DNA of 64,000 nt from GCA-002708315 sp964460905 (GTDB lineage Bacteria; Bacteroidota; Bacteroidia; Bacteroidales; F082): assembly GCA_964460905.1 (NCBI GenBank), contig CAYWRM010000017.1, positions 1-64,000 on the forward strand, in the 5' to 3' direction. Made by a program: the position numbers and the translations under genes. The notes under the pieces are model-generated. The model ran no database searches and was not told the DNA's origin. It saw nothing but the letters and a program-made list of their open reading frames with translations. Shown here piece after piece: positions 9,238 through 16,631 of the stretch (positions are counted from its first letter, which is position 1; each line of letters opens with the position of its first letter).

Positions 9238-10035
9238 TTATGGATTATACACATCATAATTCTGGGTCAGCTTAATATTTAAACTATAATTAATTGGAGC
9301 ATGAGCATATAATTTGCCAGGACAAGTTTTATTTTGCAATTTTATATTCGGAATAATCCTTCCATCAAGCGTAGTAAATTCATTTGTAAACATAGGAAGA
9401 CTAGTAATAAAATCATTTTGAATATAAAAATTATGAAATTTATTTTTCTTGACATTTAGATTAAAAGTTTCATCTCCAATTTTTGGTATGCCAAATACAT
9501 TTATTTCAGGATTTTTAAAACAGAAGCTGGATAAAATTGCTAAAACACCTCCTAAACTATGTCCAACTAACCAAATTGGTTGATTTTTAATCTCATCACT
9601 AATTTTAATAATTTCCTCTTCTATATTATCGAATGAATTTTTAAATCCCTTGTAAACTATACCCTTGTCTTTCCATGTGGTTTTACCAAAAGTTAGAATA
9701 TTTTTGTAATCGTAGAAATCATCAGTTCCTCTAAAACAACAAATATATTTAAGTGACACGTTGTTATTATTTACAAGCAGATTAAATTGTGATCCTTTAT
9801 TTGAATAGAACAATTTTTCTTCCAGATTAAATTTCTTCAGGATTTTTTCTCTTAAAGCAATATCCTTAGTATAAGCTAATCTGGATAATTCAGCTAAGAA
9901 TATTGTTTTTTCCCAGGAAACATTTGGTGAGAATATTTTATTGCTGGCAAATGGAGAGAATGTATTAAATTCTTTAAATGAGCCGGGTATGAATAACTCT
10001 TTCCAATCTAAAAAGGTGGAACCAAATTTACTCAT
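9238..10035 (-). CDS. Class 3 lipase-like alpha/beta hydrolase
   Basis: A 265-residue protein of the lipase class 3 (fungal lipase-like) family. It shows the nucleophile elbow GHSLGG at 158-163 (Ser160), the oxyanion region CFRGTDD near 100, the acidic residue in IQNDFITSLP (Asp208) and a C-terminal HAPINY (His245), giving a complete Ser-Asp-His triad. No signal peptide is evident. Its ATG overlaps the stop of the dipeptidase gene by 4 bp, so both are probably one transcript. Substrate is unknown; glycerolipids are the family's usual target. Confidence 0.8.
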   Translation of the reverse strand: MSKFGSTFLDWKELFIPGSFKEFNTFSPFASNKIFSPNVSWEKTIFLAELSRLAYTKDIALREKILKKFNLEEKLFYSNKGSQFNLLVNNNNVSLKYICCFRGTDDFYDYKNILTFGKTTWKDKGIVYKGFKNSFDNIEEEIIKISDEIKNQPIWLVGHSLGGVLAILSSFCFKNPEINVFGIPKIGDETFNLNVKKNKFHNFYIQNDFITSLPMFTNEFTTLDGRIIPNIKLQNKTCPGKLYAHAPINYSLNIKLTQNYDVYNP

Positions 10036-11267
10036 TGGTTTGCATTTTCTGCAACTTCATTCATCACTCTCATAATATTTCCTCCCCAAATTTTTTCGAT
10101 ATCATTTTCAGTATAGCCTCTTTTAACAAGCTCTAAAGTAATATTTCCTAACTGACTAACATCGTAACAGTCTTCAAGTCCTCCACCTCCATCAAAGTCG
10201 GTACCAATTCCAATATGATCGATACCTATTACTTTTACAATGTGGTCGATATGATTGACTGCATCAGCAACTGTGGCTTGTTTTGCCGGAAAAATTGTAT
10301 CTATTGCATACCAGTCTCTTCGGGCATTATCCATTTCTTCGTCGGTAAGGTCTTGAAAAAATCTATATTTTTTTCTCACAGCCAGCTGACAACTATCACG
10401 ACCGGGGTTTGGCTCAGGTTTTTTTACATAATCGCTTAGTATGCACAGTTGAATAACTCCATTATTTTCAGCCAATAATTTGAGCATATCATCATTCAAG
10501 TTTCTTGGATTATCGCAAATAGCTCGTGCACAAGAATGAGAAGCAATTATTGGTGATTTGGTGATTTTAAGAACATCATAGAAACTACTGTCAGAAATAT
10601 GAGAAACGTCAATCATTAATCCAAGGCGATTCATTTCTTTTACAACTTCTACTCCAAATTCACTCAATCCATTATATTCGGTTGTATCTGTTGAAGAATC
10701 ACAGATATCATTATTTTTGGTATGACACAAAGTAATGTATCTCACGCCAAGATCATAATATCTATTAATCAACGAAATATCATTTCCAATAGGATACCCA
10801 TTTTCCATTCCAATAAAAATTGCTCTTTTACCTTCTTTTTCTGCATTATATGCATCATCAGGCGTCAGAGCCAACTGAGCTATATCTGAGTATTTTTTAA
10901 GTGCTGAGTGAATGGAATCAGAAATTTCCAAAGCATAATTTTTTATTTTTTCATTTCCTTCGGGAGTTCGTTTTCCCTGGCCAGTAAAAATTGCAAAAAA
11001 TATAGCATCCAGTCCGCCTTCTTTCATTCTGGGAAAATCAACTTTGCTTCTATCATTTTGTGCATCATGACGTTCTCCAACATCAAATCCAGAATGAGTC
11101 AATCTCATTGGTGTATCAACGTGGGAGTCGACAGTTAAAACTTTTTCATGAATACGGGTTGCTTTTTCTGCAATACTTTCTTTTTTAACCTGATTACATG
11201 CAGGTAACATAATTGCAAGAAATAAAATACTTGAAATGACAATAGGTCTGTTTATATTAATTTTCAT
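10032..11267 (-). CDS. Membrane dipeptidase (peptidase M19), lipoprotein
   Basis: Zinc-dependent dipeptidase that cleaves dipeptides, including those with D-residues. The 411-residue protein begins with a lipoprotein signal peptide (IMLPAC, Cys24), so it is probably anchored in an envelope membrane. The M19 metal ligands are visible: HxD in TVDSHVDTPMR (His49, Asp51), Glu in GMENGYPIG, His in DVSHISD and in IIASHSCARA, and Asp in GIGTDFDGGGG. It precedes the lipase with an ATGA overlap. Confidence 0.92.
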   Translation of the reverse strand: MKININRPIVISSILFLAIMLPACNQVKKESIAEKATRIHEKVLTVDSHVDTPMRLTHSGFDVGERHDAQNDRSKVDFPRMKEGGLDAIFFAIFTGQGKRTPEGNEKIKNYALEISDSIHSALKKYSDIAQLALTPDDAYNAEKEGKRAIFIGMENGYPIGNDISLINRYYDLGVRYITLCHTKNNDICDSSTDTTEYNGLSEFGVEVVKEMNRLGLMIDVSHISDSSFYDVLKITKSPIIASHSCARAICDNPRNLNDDMLKLLAENNGVIQLCILSDYVKKPEPNPGRDSCQLAVRKKYRFFQDLTDEEMDNARRDWYAIDTIFPAKQATVADAVNHIDHIVKVIGIDHIGIGTDFDGGGGLEDCYDVSQLGNITLELVKRGYTENDIEKIWGGNIMRVMNEVAENANQ

Positions 11268-11792
11268 ATTTAAATTTTAATAATTTTTCAATTAAATAAT
11301 AATCACCAATTCTGAAATCTAAATTCTAACCTGAATAATTAACAAAAATTAAAAAGGGGGAGAATTATCATTATCTTTTGAAATTAGTTAATAAATCAAT
11401 CACTCAGTATCTTAATTCTAATAGGTTTTAATTGCAATTTGTAATGCTCCTAAAAAAAGATCATTTTTACTTCTCAAAACCTACATAATTAGCCATAATA
11501 AATATGTTAGATATTCAAGCAAATTTAAATAAATGCCCGAGAAATGCCCGACTTTTTTTAAATTTATTTAAAACTAATGAAACTCCAAAAAGCAAATAAA
11601 TTATATCAAATTTTCTGTATAGCCTGTTTTTATTTTTTTGCGCTTACAAACGCGACTACAAAATTACCCCCTAGAAATAAGGTATTATAAAAAAACTGTT
11701 GACCACATAGCCAGTTAAACAACTGAAACTATCATGATCAACAGTCCAAATAATTATATAACCAAATTAAAACTAAGCTCGCAAAACTTTAA
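11268..11792. other. Intergenic region, 525 bp, no supported gene
   Basis: Lies between the starts of the dipeptidase (11267, minus) and the end of the flavoenzyme gene (11793, minus). Very A+T rich, with no open frame worth calling. A partial inverted repeat, CTGTTGACCA at 11696-11705 and TGATCAACAG at 11735-11744 (one mismatch), could be a weak transcript-end hairpin for the flavoenzyme gene, but there is no U-tract. Confidence 0.6.
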
Positions 11793-13157
11793 TTACTTCG
11801 AATGTGCAGAAATTATCTTAGAAGAGGCATTTTCAGCAGCTTTAATTAAAGGATATCCTGCAGGAGAAGCTGTTAATAATGGATGAGTACCAATTTGAGT
11901 TGTTAACAGAGTATTTATTGTCATTCTGTTTTCGATGATAATTCCGATTGTATTGGTTAATTCACCAATTGATAAACCTCCCATTACCTCACCACCAAGT
12001 ATTACACCTGCTTCTTTACCAACTATCAGTTTCACAAATTGTGTATGTGTATCAGACAATGACCCTGGGTGACGGTCAATTCCTTCAAAAACACCAGTAA
12101 CAATATCAAAACCTTCCTGTGTTGCTACAGTTTCAGTAAGGCCTGCTACTCCAAAACCAGTATTACCAATTGCTGTACTAAAAATTGAAATAGTACCACT
12201 AAATGTTTTTATTGCTGATAATTTGTATAGGTTCATTCCTGCAATCCTTGCTTCAGCACAAGCTGTTGAAGCTAACATAACAGGACTTGGTTTTCTGGTT
12301 ACAAAATCATGTTTTTCAGCACAATCACCTACTGCGAAGATATCTGAATCTTCTGTCCTCATGTACTCATCAACTTTTATAAAACCTTTATCTGATAAAG
12401 TTATTCCTGCTTCAGCAGCTAATTGAGTATTGGGCTTATAACCTAATGAAAGGATTACAGCATCAGCTTCAATTCTTTCACCGTTTTCAAGTAATACTCC
12501 TTCAACTTTTTCTGCTCCATAAACCTCTTTAACACCAGTTCCTGTTACTATTTTAATTCCTCTTTTTGTTAGTATGTTTTCAGCTGATTTAGAAACATCT
12601 TCATCAAAAGCTAACCCTAGAATATGAGGTAGTTTTTCAACAAGGGTAACATTTTTACCTGCTTTTTTAAGTTCATCCGACATTTCAACACCAATGAAAC
12701 CAGCTCCTATTGTAACTACTTTATTACATTCCTTTAATTTGGCCTGCATTTCATCTAAATAAACCTTGTTTTTAGGCACAGTAAACACATTCTTTAAATC
12801 AGCTCCTTTAAGCCATGAAGGATTTATTGGTACTGAACCAGTCCCAATTACAAGTTTATCATAACTGATTGTTTCATTATGTTTTAACTCTACAGTCTTA
12901 TTTTCCTTGTCAATGGAAATAACCTCATCATGGATCGTTTCAATGCCTGCTGTTTCAAACATTTTTTCTGCTGGCAGTATATCTTTATCTGTAGATCCAA
13001 CAGATCCAAATACATATGGTATTCCACAAGGAATAAGAGTTTTGTTCATCATTGTTACAACCGTAATTTTTTTGTCGGCATAAACTCGTTTTCCTGTAGT
13101 TGCAGTTACTAACCCTGCTGCACTACTTCCTATTACAAGCACATCTGTTTTAAGCAT
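11793..13157 (-). CDS. CoA-disulfide reductase / NAD(P)H oxidase-family flavoenzyme
   Basis: A 454-residue two-dinucleotide-binding flavoprotein. The FAD Rossmann motif is VIGSSAAGL near residues 8-16; the redox cysteine lies in LIPCGIPYVFG (Cys44), the single-cysteine arrangement of CoA-disulfide reductases, NADH oxidases and NADH peroxidases. The NAD(P)-binding motif is GAGFIGVEMSDE near 156, the second FAD motif is DIFAVGDCAE near 270, and the dimerisation domain ends the protein. No rhodanese domain is fused. It follows the NifX-like gene after 92 bp on the same strand and so may respond to the FNR box at 13749. Whether it reduces CoA disulfide, polysulfide or oxygen cannot be decided. 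Confidence 0.85.
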   Translation of the reverse strand: MLKTDVLVIGSSAAGLVTATTGKRVYADKKITVVTMMNKTLIPCGIPYVFGSVGSTDKDILPAEKMFETAGIETIHDEVISIDKENKTVELKHNETISYDKLVIGTGSVPINPSWLKGADLKNVFTVPKNKVYLDEMQAKLKECNKVVTIGAGFIGVEMSDELKKAGKNVTLVEKLPHILGLAFDEDVSKSAENILTKRGIKIVTGTGVKEVYGAEKVEGVLLENGERIEADAVILSLGYKPNTQLAAEAGITLSDKGFIKVDEYMRTEDSDIFAVGDCAEKHDFVTRKPSPVMLASTACAEARIAGMNLYKLSAIKTFSGTISIFSTAIGNTGFGVAGLTETVATQEGFDIVTGVFEGIDRHPGSLSDTHTQFVKLIVGKEAGVILGGEVMGGLSIGELTNTIGIIIENRMTINTLLTTQIGTHPLLTASPAGYPLIKAAENASSKIISAHSK

Positions 13158-13249
13158 ATTAGTAATTTTTAAAATTTTAGTTTTATTTTATTTGTATTTA
13201 TATTATAGTAAACTATATTCGGTATATTTATAACTAAAAGCGAATAGCA

Positions 13250-13585
13250 TTATCCAAAGCATAATTCAGGATTTATTTCAATATTTCCATCTAAGAATTC
13301 ACTTACCAACAATTCTGGACTCTTCACCTCAACCCCAACAAATACATTGATTTTCAACCGATTAAGTTTGTTGACATTTTCAAGTTTTATCCTGTTAACA
13401 ATAACATCAGTTACACCATCTGCAAATAACCATGATGAAAAACCCTCAGGATGACAGGAATTGACAGGAACGATTTTTTCATTGGTTTTTATACCATCCT
13501 TAAAAGTAACGATGTTAAACTGGGAACAATGTTCAAATACTGAACATAATAAACCATTCTCGATTGGTAGTGCAACTTTATTCAT
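13250..13585 (-). CDS. NifX/NifB-C type (dinitrogenase iron-molybdenum cofactor family) protein
   Basis: A 111-residue stand-alone domain of the dinitrogenase Fe-Mo cofactor biosynthesis family (NifX, NafY, C-terminal NifB). It starts MNKVALPIENG and has the typical FEHCSQFNIVTFKDG, with CHPEGF and GVTDVIVNRI further on. Small proteins of this type in non-diazotrophs probably carry or deliver metal-sulfur cofactors, and no nitrogenase genes are nearby, so a nitrogen fixation role is not implied. The gene lies downstream of the perfect FNR box at 13749 and ahead of the flavoenzyme gene. Confidence 0.85.
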   Translation of the reverse strand: MNKVALPIENGLLCSVFEHCSQFNIVTFKDGIKTNEKIVPVNSCHPEGFSSWLFADGVTDVIVNRIKLENVNKLNRLKINVFVGVEVKSPELLVSEFLDGNIEINPELCFG

Positions 13586-13685
13586 TTCCTATTGTTGAAA
13601 TATTATTTAGAGATTGTTGTTTTACTTTTTTCAATAATCAATATTCTATTTCCGGTTATTAATAATAAGTGAACTAATCAGGCAA

Positions 13686-13693
13686 CAAAATTA
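13686..13693 (-). promoter_or_regulatory. Candidate -7 element for the NifX-like/flavoenzyme unit
   Basis: TAATTTTG on the minus strand. It would start transcription near 13680, roughly 95 nt before the NifX-like gene, and places the FNR box centre about 75 bp upstream, a distance compatible with an upstream activator position. No -33 TTTG at the usual spacing, as expected for an activator-dependent promoter. Confidence 0.4.
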
Positions 13694-13748
13694 ATTGTTG
13701 ATATTCAAATAATAGTGGGCGGTAGTCTTTTTGTAATTAATCACAAGA

Positions 13749-13762
13749 TTGATATGTATCAA
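13749..13762. promoter_or_regulatory. Perfect FNR/CRP-family binding site
   Basis: TTGATATGTATCAA matches the FNR consensus TTGATnnnnATCAA at all ten defined bases and is a perfect palindrome in its half sites. It lies in the 270-bp gap between the decayed cobalamin adenosyltransferase gene and the NifX-like gene. A gene for a four-cysteine FNR-like regulator begins 1.5 kb away at 15288. Degenerate half sites (TTGAT) occur nearby at about 13699 and 13771. Confidence 0.65.
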
Positions 13763-13855
13763 GACTATGATTGATATAGTTTATAGTGGATTTTTAAAGA
13801 TGTATTGATTAAATATTATACACAATTCCGAATCAAAATGATTGTGTACCATATT

Positions 13856-14354
13856 TCAATATTCAATTCCAATCCGTGCTTCAACACCATCCTGGTAATA
13901 ATGTTTAACTTCTTTCATTTCAGTCACTAAATTTGCAATATCGAGTATCTCTGGAGGGGCATATCTACCAATAAGTATTTATTCTAGTCGCTCTGATTTA
14001 TTCTTAATAATTTCAACAACTTCATCAACACTAATTAATTTATGATGAAGGGCAATATTTATTTCATCCATAATAACAACATCAAACAGACTACTCTGAA
14101 TTAGTTTCTTCATTTCTGCAAATCCTTCCCCAGCAGCTAATATATCATTATCTGTAGGTTCATTAATAATAAAACACCCCAAACCATATTGTTTAACGGT
14201 TATGTTTTCCAGATGTTGGGATATTACTGCTACCCTAAGCAAACTGAACTATAAAAACATTTAATCCAGCCCCCTGGGCTTTTAAAGCTAGTCCAAATGC
14301 AGCAGTAGTTTTGCCTTTTTCATTTCCAGTATAAATTTGAGTATATCCTCTCAT
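13856..14354 (-). pseudogene. Decayed cob(I)yrinic acid a,c-diamide adenosyltransferase
   Basis: Conceptual translation from the ATG at 14354 gives MRGYTQIYTGNEKGKTTAAF, the P-loop start of the BtuR/CobA family, followed by an in-frame TAG at 14235-14237 (codon 40) in a position normally occupied by a Lys-rich segment. The frame then shifts between about 14234 and 14190, after which family sequence resumes (ITVKQYGLGCFI, VVIMDEINIALHHKL). A further in-frame TAA at 13979-13981 interrupts ERLE/ILIGRYAPPEI, and the natural end HYYQDGVEARIGIEY stops at 13856. Two nonsense codons and one frameshift in about 166 codons make loss of function likely, though assembly error cannot be excluded. Confidence 0.85.
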
Positions 14355-14441
14355 AGTATTCTTTTATTTTTAGTATATCATTCTAATCAATAAATTAAAT
14401 TGGTACTCAATTATATTGGCACTCAATTACATTGGTGAATA

Positions 14442-15047
14442 TTACACACCCCTATTAATGTAAGACTTTAAAGTTTTGTATTTTTCTAACGTAGCTTGTT
14501 TACCTGATGGTATATAAAGCAATGTAGCAAGATGAGGCAATGGAAATATCTTCATATTATCGGTGGCAAATATTTTCCCAACAAGATTTGTAAAGCTCGT
14601 TCCTTTTAACCTCGGATCGCCACTGTATTTAACCATTACTTCATGAGTTGCATAGGTGCCTAGAGGAACAATAATTTCAGGTTCTATAATTTATATTTCC
14701 TCACTAAGAAAATAGCTGCAGGTTTCTATTTCATTATTATTTGGTTTTCTGTTGTTGGGTAACATACATTTCACCAAGTTTGACATAAACACTGAATTCC
14801 TGTCGATTCCTACTAAGTTTAACAATTCATTAAAAATCTGGCCCGACGGCCCAACAAACATTCTGTTAGCTACATTTTCCTTAGCCCCTGGCGATAAAGC
14901 TACAAACATGATTGAAGCATTAATGTTACCTTCACCTGTTAGTGCATGTTTCCTGGTAACTGACAACCCACACTTTTTGCATGACCTAATTTGATAAAAT
15001 AGAACATCAAGCGAATCTTGTTTTTCAGAAATGCTAAGTTGATTCAT
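14442..15047 (-). pseudogene. Uracil-DNA glycosylase (family 4-like) interrupted by one in-frame stop
   Basis: The N-terminal part starts MNQLSISEKQDSLDVLF and shows an Fe-S cysteine pair CKKC, motif ALSPGAKEN (usually GEAPG), GPSGQIFNELL and NLVKC; it runs to a TAA at 14691-14693. The same frame continues without a shift (IIEPEIIVPLGTYATHEV) to the C-terminal part with PLPHLATLLY, the HPA-like catalytic segment, and stops at 14442. Joined length is about 201 codons, the family norm. The TAA stands where Lys (AAA) would be expected in a Lys-Ile-Ile stretch, so a single substitution explains it. A second, intact uracil glycosylase-like gene is at 47912. Confidence 0.8.
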
Positions 15048-15223
15048 GGTTGTTATAAAACTTTGAGTTTACCAGATAAATATAATAAAAATATAGACTG
15101 CAAATACCTATTTATGATATACTTACAAAAGTAATCATATCATACTAACATAAATCAAATATTAGTGGTTTATGAATTAATTAAATTAATAATATAATTC
15201 AATTTATACATTGATATAAATTC

Positions 15224-15231
15224 TAATTTTG
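15224..15231 (+). promoter_or_regulatory. -7 promoter element of the FNR-like regulator gene
   Basis: TAATTTTG matches TAnnTTTG, 57 nt before the ATG at 15288. An FNR half site with a degenerate partner (TTGATATAAATTCT, 15211-15224) lies directly upstream, between the -33 and -7 positions, where a bound regulator would block transcription; autoregulation is therefore conceivable. Confidence 0.45.
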
Positions 15232-15287
15232 CATCGATTATTATTACGATTATTTAGAAAAATTAAAATTAATTATCATCTGTTAGT

Positions 15288-15983
15288 ATGGATAATTTCA
15301 GTGAAATATTGAACTGTACTGATTGTACAAAAAGTTCAGGGTGCTTTAAGCAATTAGTTCCTTCTGAGCTCGATTTTATCAATCATAACAAAACACAGAT
15401 TCTTTATAGAAAGGGAGAAAATATTTGTAAGGAGAAAGCCTATGCTTCCTCTGTATTATTCATTGCTGATGGTCTGGTGAAATTATACCTTGAAAGTCCG
15501 AATAACAGGCATATTAATTTGAAGGTGTTGAAAACTTCAGAATATATTGGGCTCTCATCTATTTATGGCAATGATACATTTCACTATTCCGCTGTTGCTC
15601 TTGTAGATTCAACTATTTGCATGATAAACAAGGATAGCTTTAGAAAGATAATAAATGATAACGGACATTTTGCATCAAATGTAATTGAATGGTATTGTAA
15701 CACAGAAAAGGAGTTATTTCAAAGAATAAAAAGCATTGGCCATAAACAGATGCATGGACGATTAGCTGATATTCTACTTTATTTATGTAATGAAAATCTA
15801 GACCAGGAATTGTTATTTTCTAACTTAAGCAGAAAAGATATTGCTGATTTTGTATGCATATCTACTGAAAGCACTGTACGGTTATTAACAGAACTGAAGA
15901 ATGATGGCGTGATTGATCTGGTGGGCAAGAAAATTAAAATTCTTGACAAAAAGCATCTTATGAAGATAAGCCGAACAGGTTAA
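15288..15983 (+). CDS. FNR-like Crp/Fnr family transcription regulator with a probable [4Fe-4S] site
   Basis: A 231-residue regulator with an N-terminal cyclic-nucleotide-binding fold and a C-terminal winged helix (SRKDIADFVCISTESTVRLL near 181-200). The N-terminus has Cys10, Cys13 and Cys19, the CX2CX5C spacing of the oxygen sensor FNR, and Cys111 (TICMINKDSF) sits where FNR has its fourth ligand (VCEIPFE). It therefore probably senses oxygen or nitric oxide by cluster loss. The recognition helix (ESTVR) is close to the FNR E-x-x-S-R type and suits the TTGAT...ATCAA site found at 13749. It is divergent from the decayed glycosylase. Confidence 0.88.
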   Translation: MDNFSEILNCTDCTKSSGCFKQLVPSELDFINHNKTQILYRKGENICKEKAYASSVLFIADGLVKLYLESPNNRHINLKVLKTSEYIGLSSIYGNDTFHYSAVALVDSTICMINKDSFRKIINDNGHFASNVIEWYCNTEKELFQRIKSIGHKQMHGRLADILLYLCNENLDQELLFSNLSRKDIADFVCISTESTVRLLTELKNDGVIDLVGKKIKILDKKHLMKISRTG

Positions 15984-16129
15984 TAAATTCTCTCACTAGG
16001 TGTAGTTTGTAGGGCAAACGCATCTAAATTTTTAATAGCTTGATGATATAATCAGTATCCCAACTAGTAGCAAGCCTTATACGGACCATGCTAGCTTTCT
16101 TATCATTTTAATGAATTTACCAAAAAACA

Positions 16130-16163
16130 AAACCATCGTAAAATCAGTGCTTTACGATGGTTT
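16130..16163. terminator. Strong hairpin, probable rho-independent terminator
   Basis: A perfect 13-bp inverted repeat (AAACCATCGTAAA / TTTACGATGGTTT) with an 8-nt loop. Read on the minus strand it is followed by TTGTTTTTTG, so it best terminates leftward transcription from the tRNA-Ser side; on the plus strand it could also end the regulator gene, with a weaker U-tract. Confidence 0.6.
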
Positions 16164-16247
16164 ACATTTATGTGCTTTTGTAATAAGGGGAGGGGGGGAT
16201 TATTTCATGATCCCTTTTGGGTATCCTTGGCAATCATATAAACCCAC

Positions 16248-16267
16248 AAATCCTCTATCGAGGATTT
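16248..16267. repeat. Small perfect hairpin
   Basis: AAATCCTC / GAGGATTT with a 4-nt loop, inside the 370-bp region between the regulator gene and tRNA-Ser. No gene is supported in this stretch; it otherwise contains two poly-G tracts and a second short inverted repeat (AAATCAAA / TTTGATTT near 16290-16309). Confidence 0.5.
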
Positions 16268-16315
16268 AGTGTTGTGTTTTTTACGGCGAAAATCAAATAA
16301 ATTTGATTTCTCCTT

Positions 16316-16347
16316 AAAAAAACAAAACCCACAACTTTCATTGCAGG
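16316..16347 (-). terminator. Terminator of tRNA-Ser
   Basis: On the minus strand, 11 nt after the tRNA end, CCTGCAA and TTGTGGG form a 7-bp stem (two G-U pairs) over a 6-nt loop and are followed by TTTTGTTTTTTT. This is the classic layout of a rho-independent terminator. Confidence 0.65.
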
Positions 16348-16357
16348 TTTCCTTTTG

Positions 16358-16444
16358 CGGAGGGGGGGGGATTCGAACCCCCGGTACCGTAATTGGTACG
16401 TCAGTTTAGCAAACTGGTGGATTAAGCCACTCTCCCACCTCTCC
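16358..16444 (-). tRNA. tRNA-Ser (anticodon GCU)
   Basis: Minus-strand sequence with acceptor 5' strand GGAGAGG, anticodon stem-loop CAGTTTGCTAAACTG (anticodon GCT), a long class II variable arm (GACGTACCAATTACGGTACC) and T-loop GTTCGAATC. The acceptor 3' strand CCCCTCC leaves one A-C mismatch at the fifth pair, next to a run of nine G on the plus strand, where a sequencing error is easy. The discriminator is G; CCA is not encoded. Confidence 0.93.
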
Positions 16445-16456
16445 AAATTTTGGACT

Positions 16457-16465
16457 GCAAAAGTA
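16457..16465 (-). promoter_or_regulatory. -7 promoter element of tRNA-Ser
   Basis: TACTTTTGC on the minus strand, identical to the -7 element of tRNA-Arg at 144-152. It lies 13 nt from the tRNA 5' end. Confidence 0.6.
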
Positions 16466-16553
16466 ATTATTTGTTTTTAACCTGCAATATAAATTTTAAT
16501 AATATTTAATCATTATTTCCTTTTTTTAACTATGCCGTTTCAAACAATAAAAT

Positions 16554-16561
16554 TATTTTTG
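16554..16561 (+). promoter_or_regulatory. -7 promoter element of the aconitase-family gene
   Basis: TATTTTTG fits TAnnTTTG. It predicts a start near 16568, which supports the ATG at 16632 as translation start. Confidence 0.45.
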
Positions 16562-16631
16562 TCTAAAAATAATAATGCCAAATTGTTGTGCAACAAATTA
16601 TCTGGTATATAAACACACAAAGAAATTAAAT

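Noticed and set aside
11696..11744. Terminator after the flavoenzyme gene
   Set aside because: The inverted repeat has a mismatch, a long loop and no U-tract, so it is noted only within the intergenic entry.
13250..13585. Nitrogen fixation gene
   Set aside because: Stand-alone NifX-like domains are common in non-diazotrophs; no nif structural or assembly gene is present.
13856..15047. Reassignment of TAA or TAG as sense codons
   Set aside because: TAA and TAG clearly terminate most other genes of the window, and one lesion of the adenosyltransferase gene is a frameshift, so decay or error explains the stops better.
16255..16446. 63-residue open frame over tRNA-Ser on the minus strand
   Set aside because: It is simply the tRNA sequence and its flanks translated.
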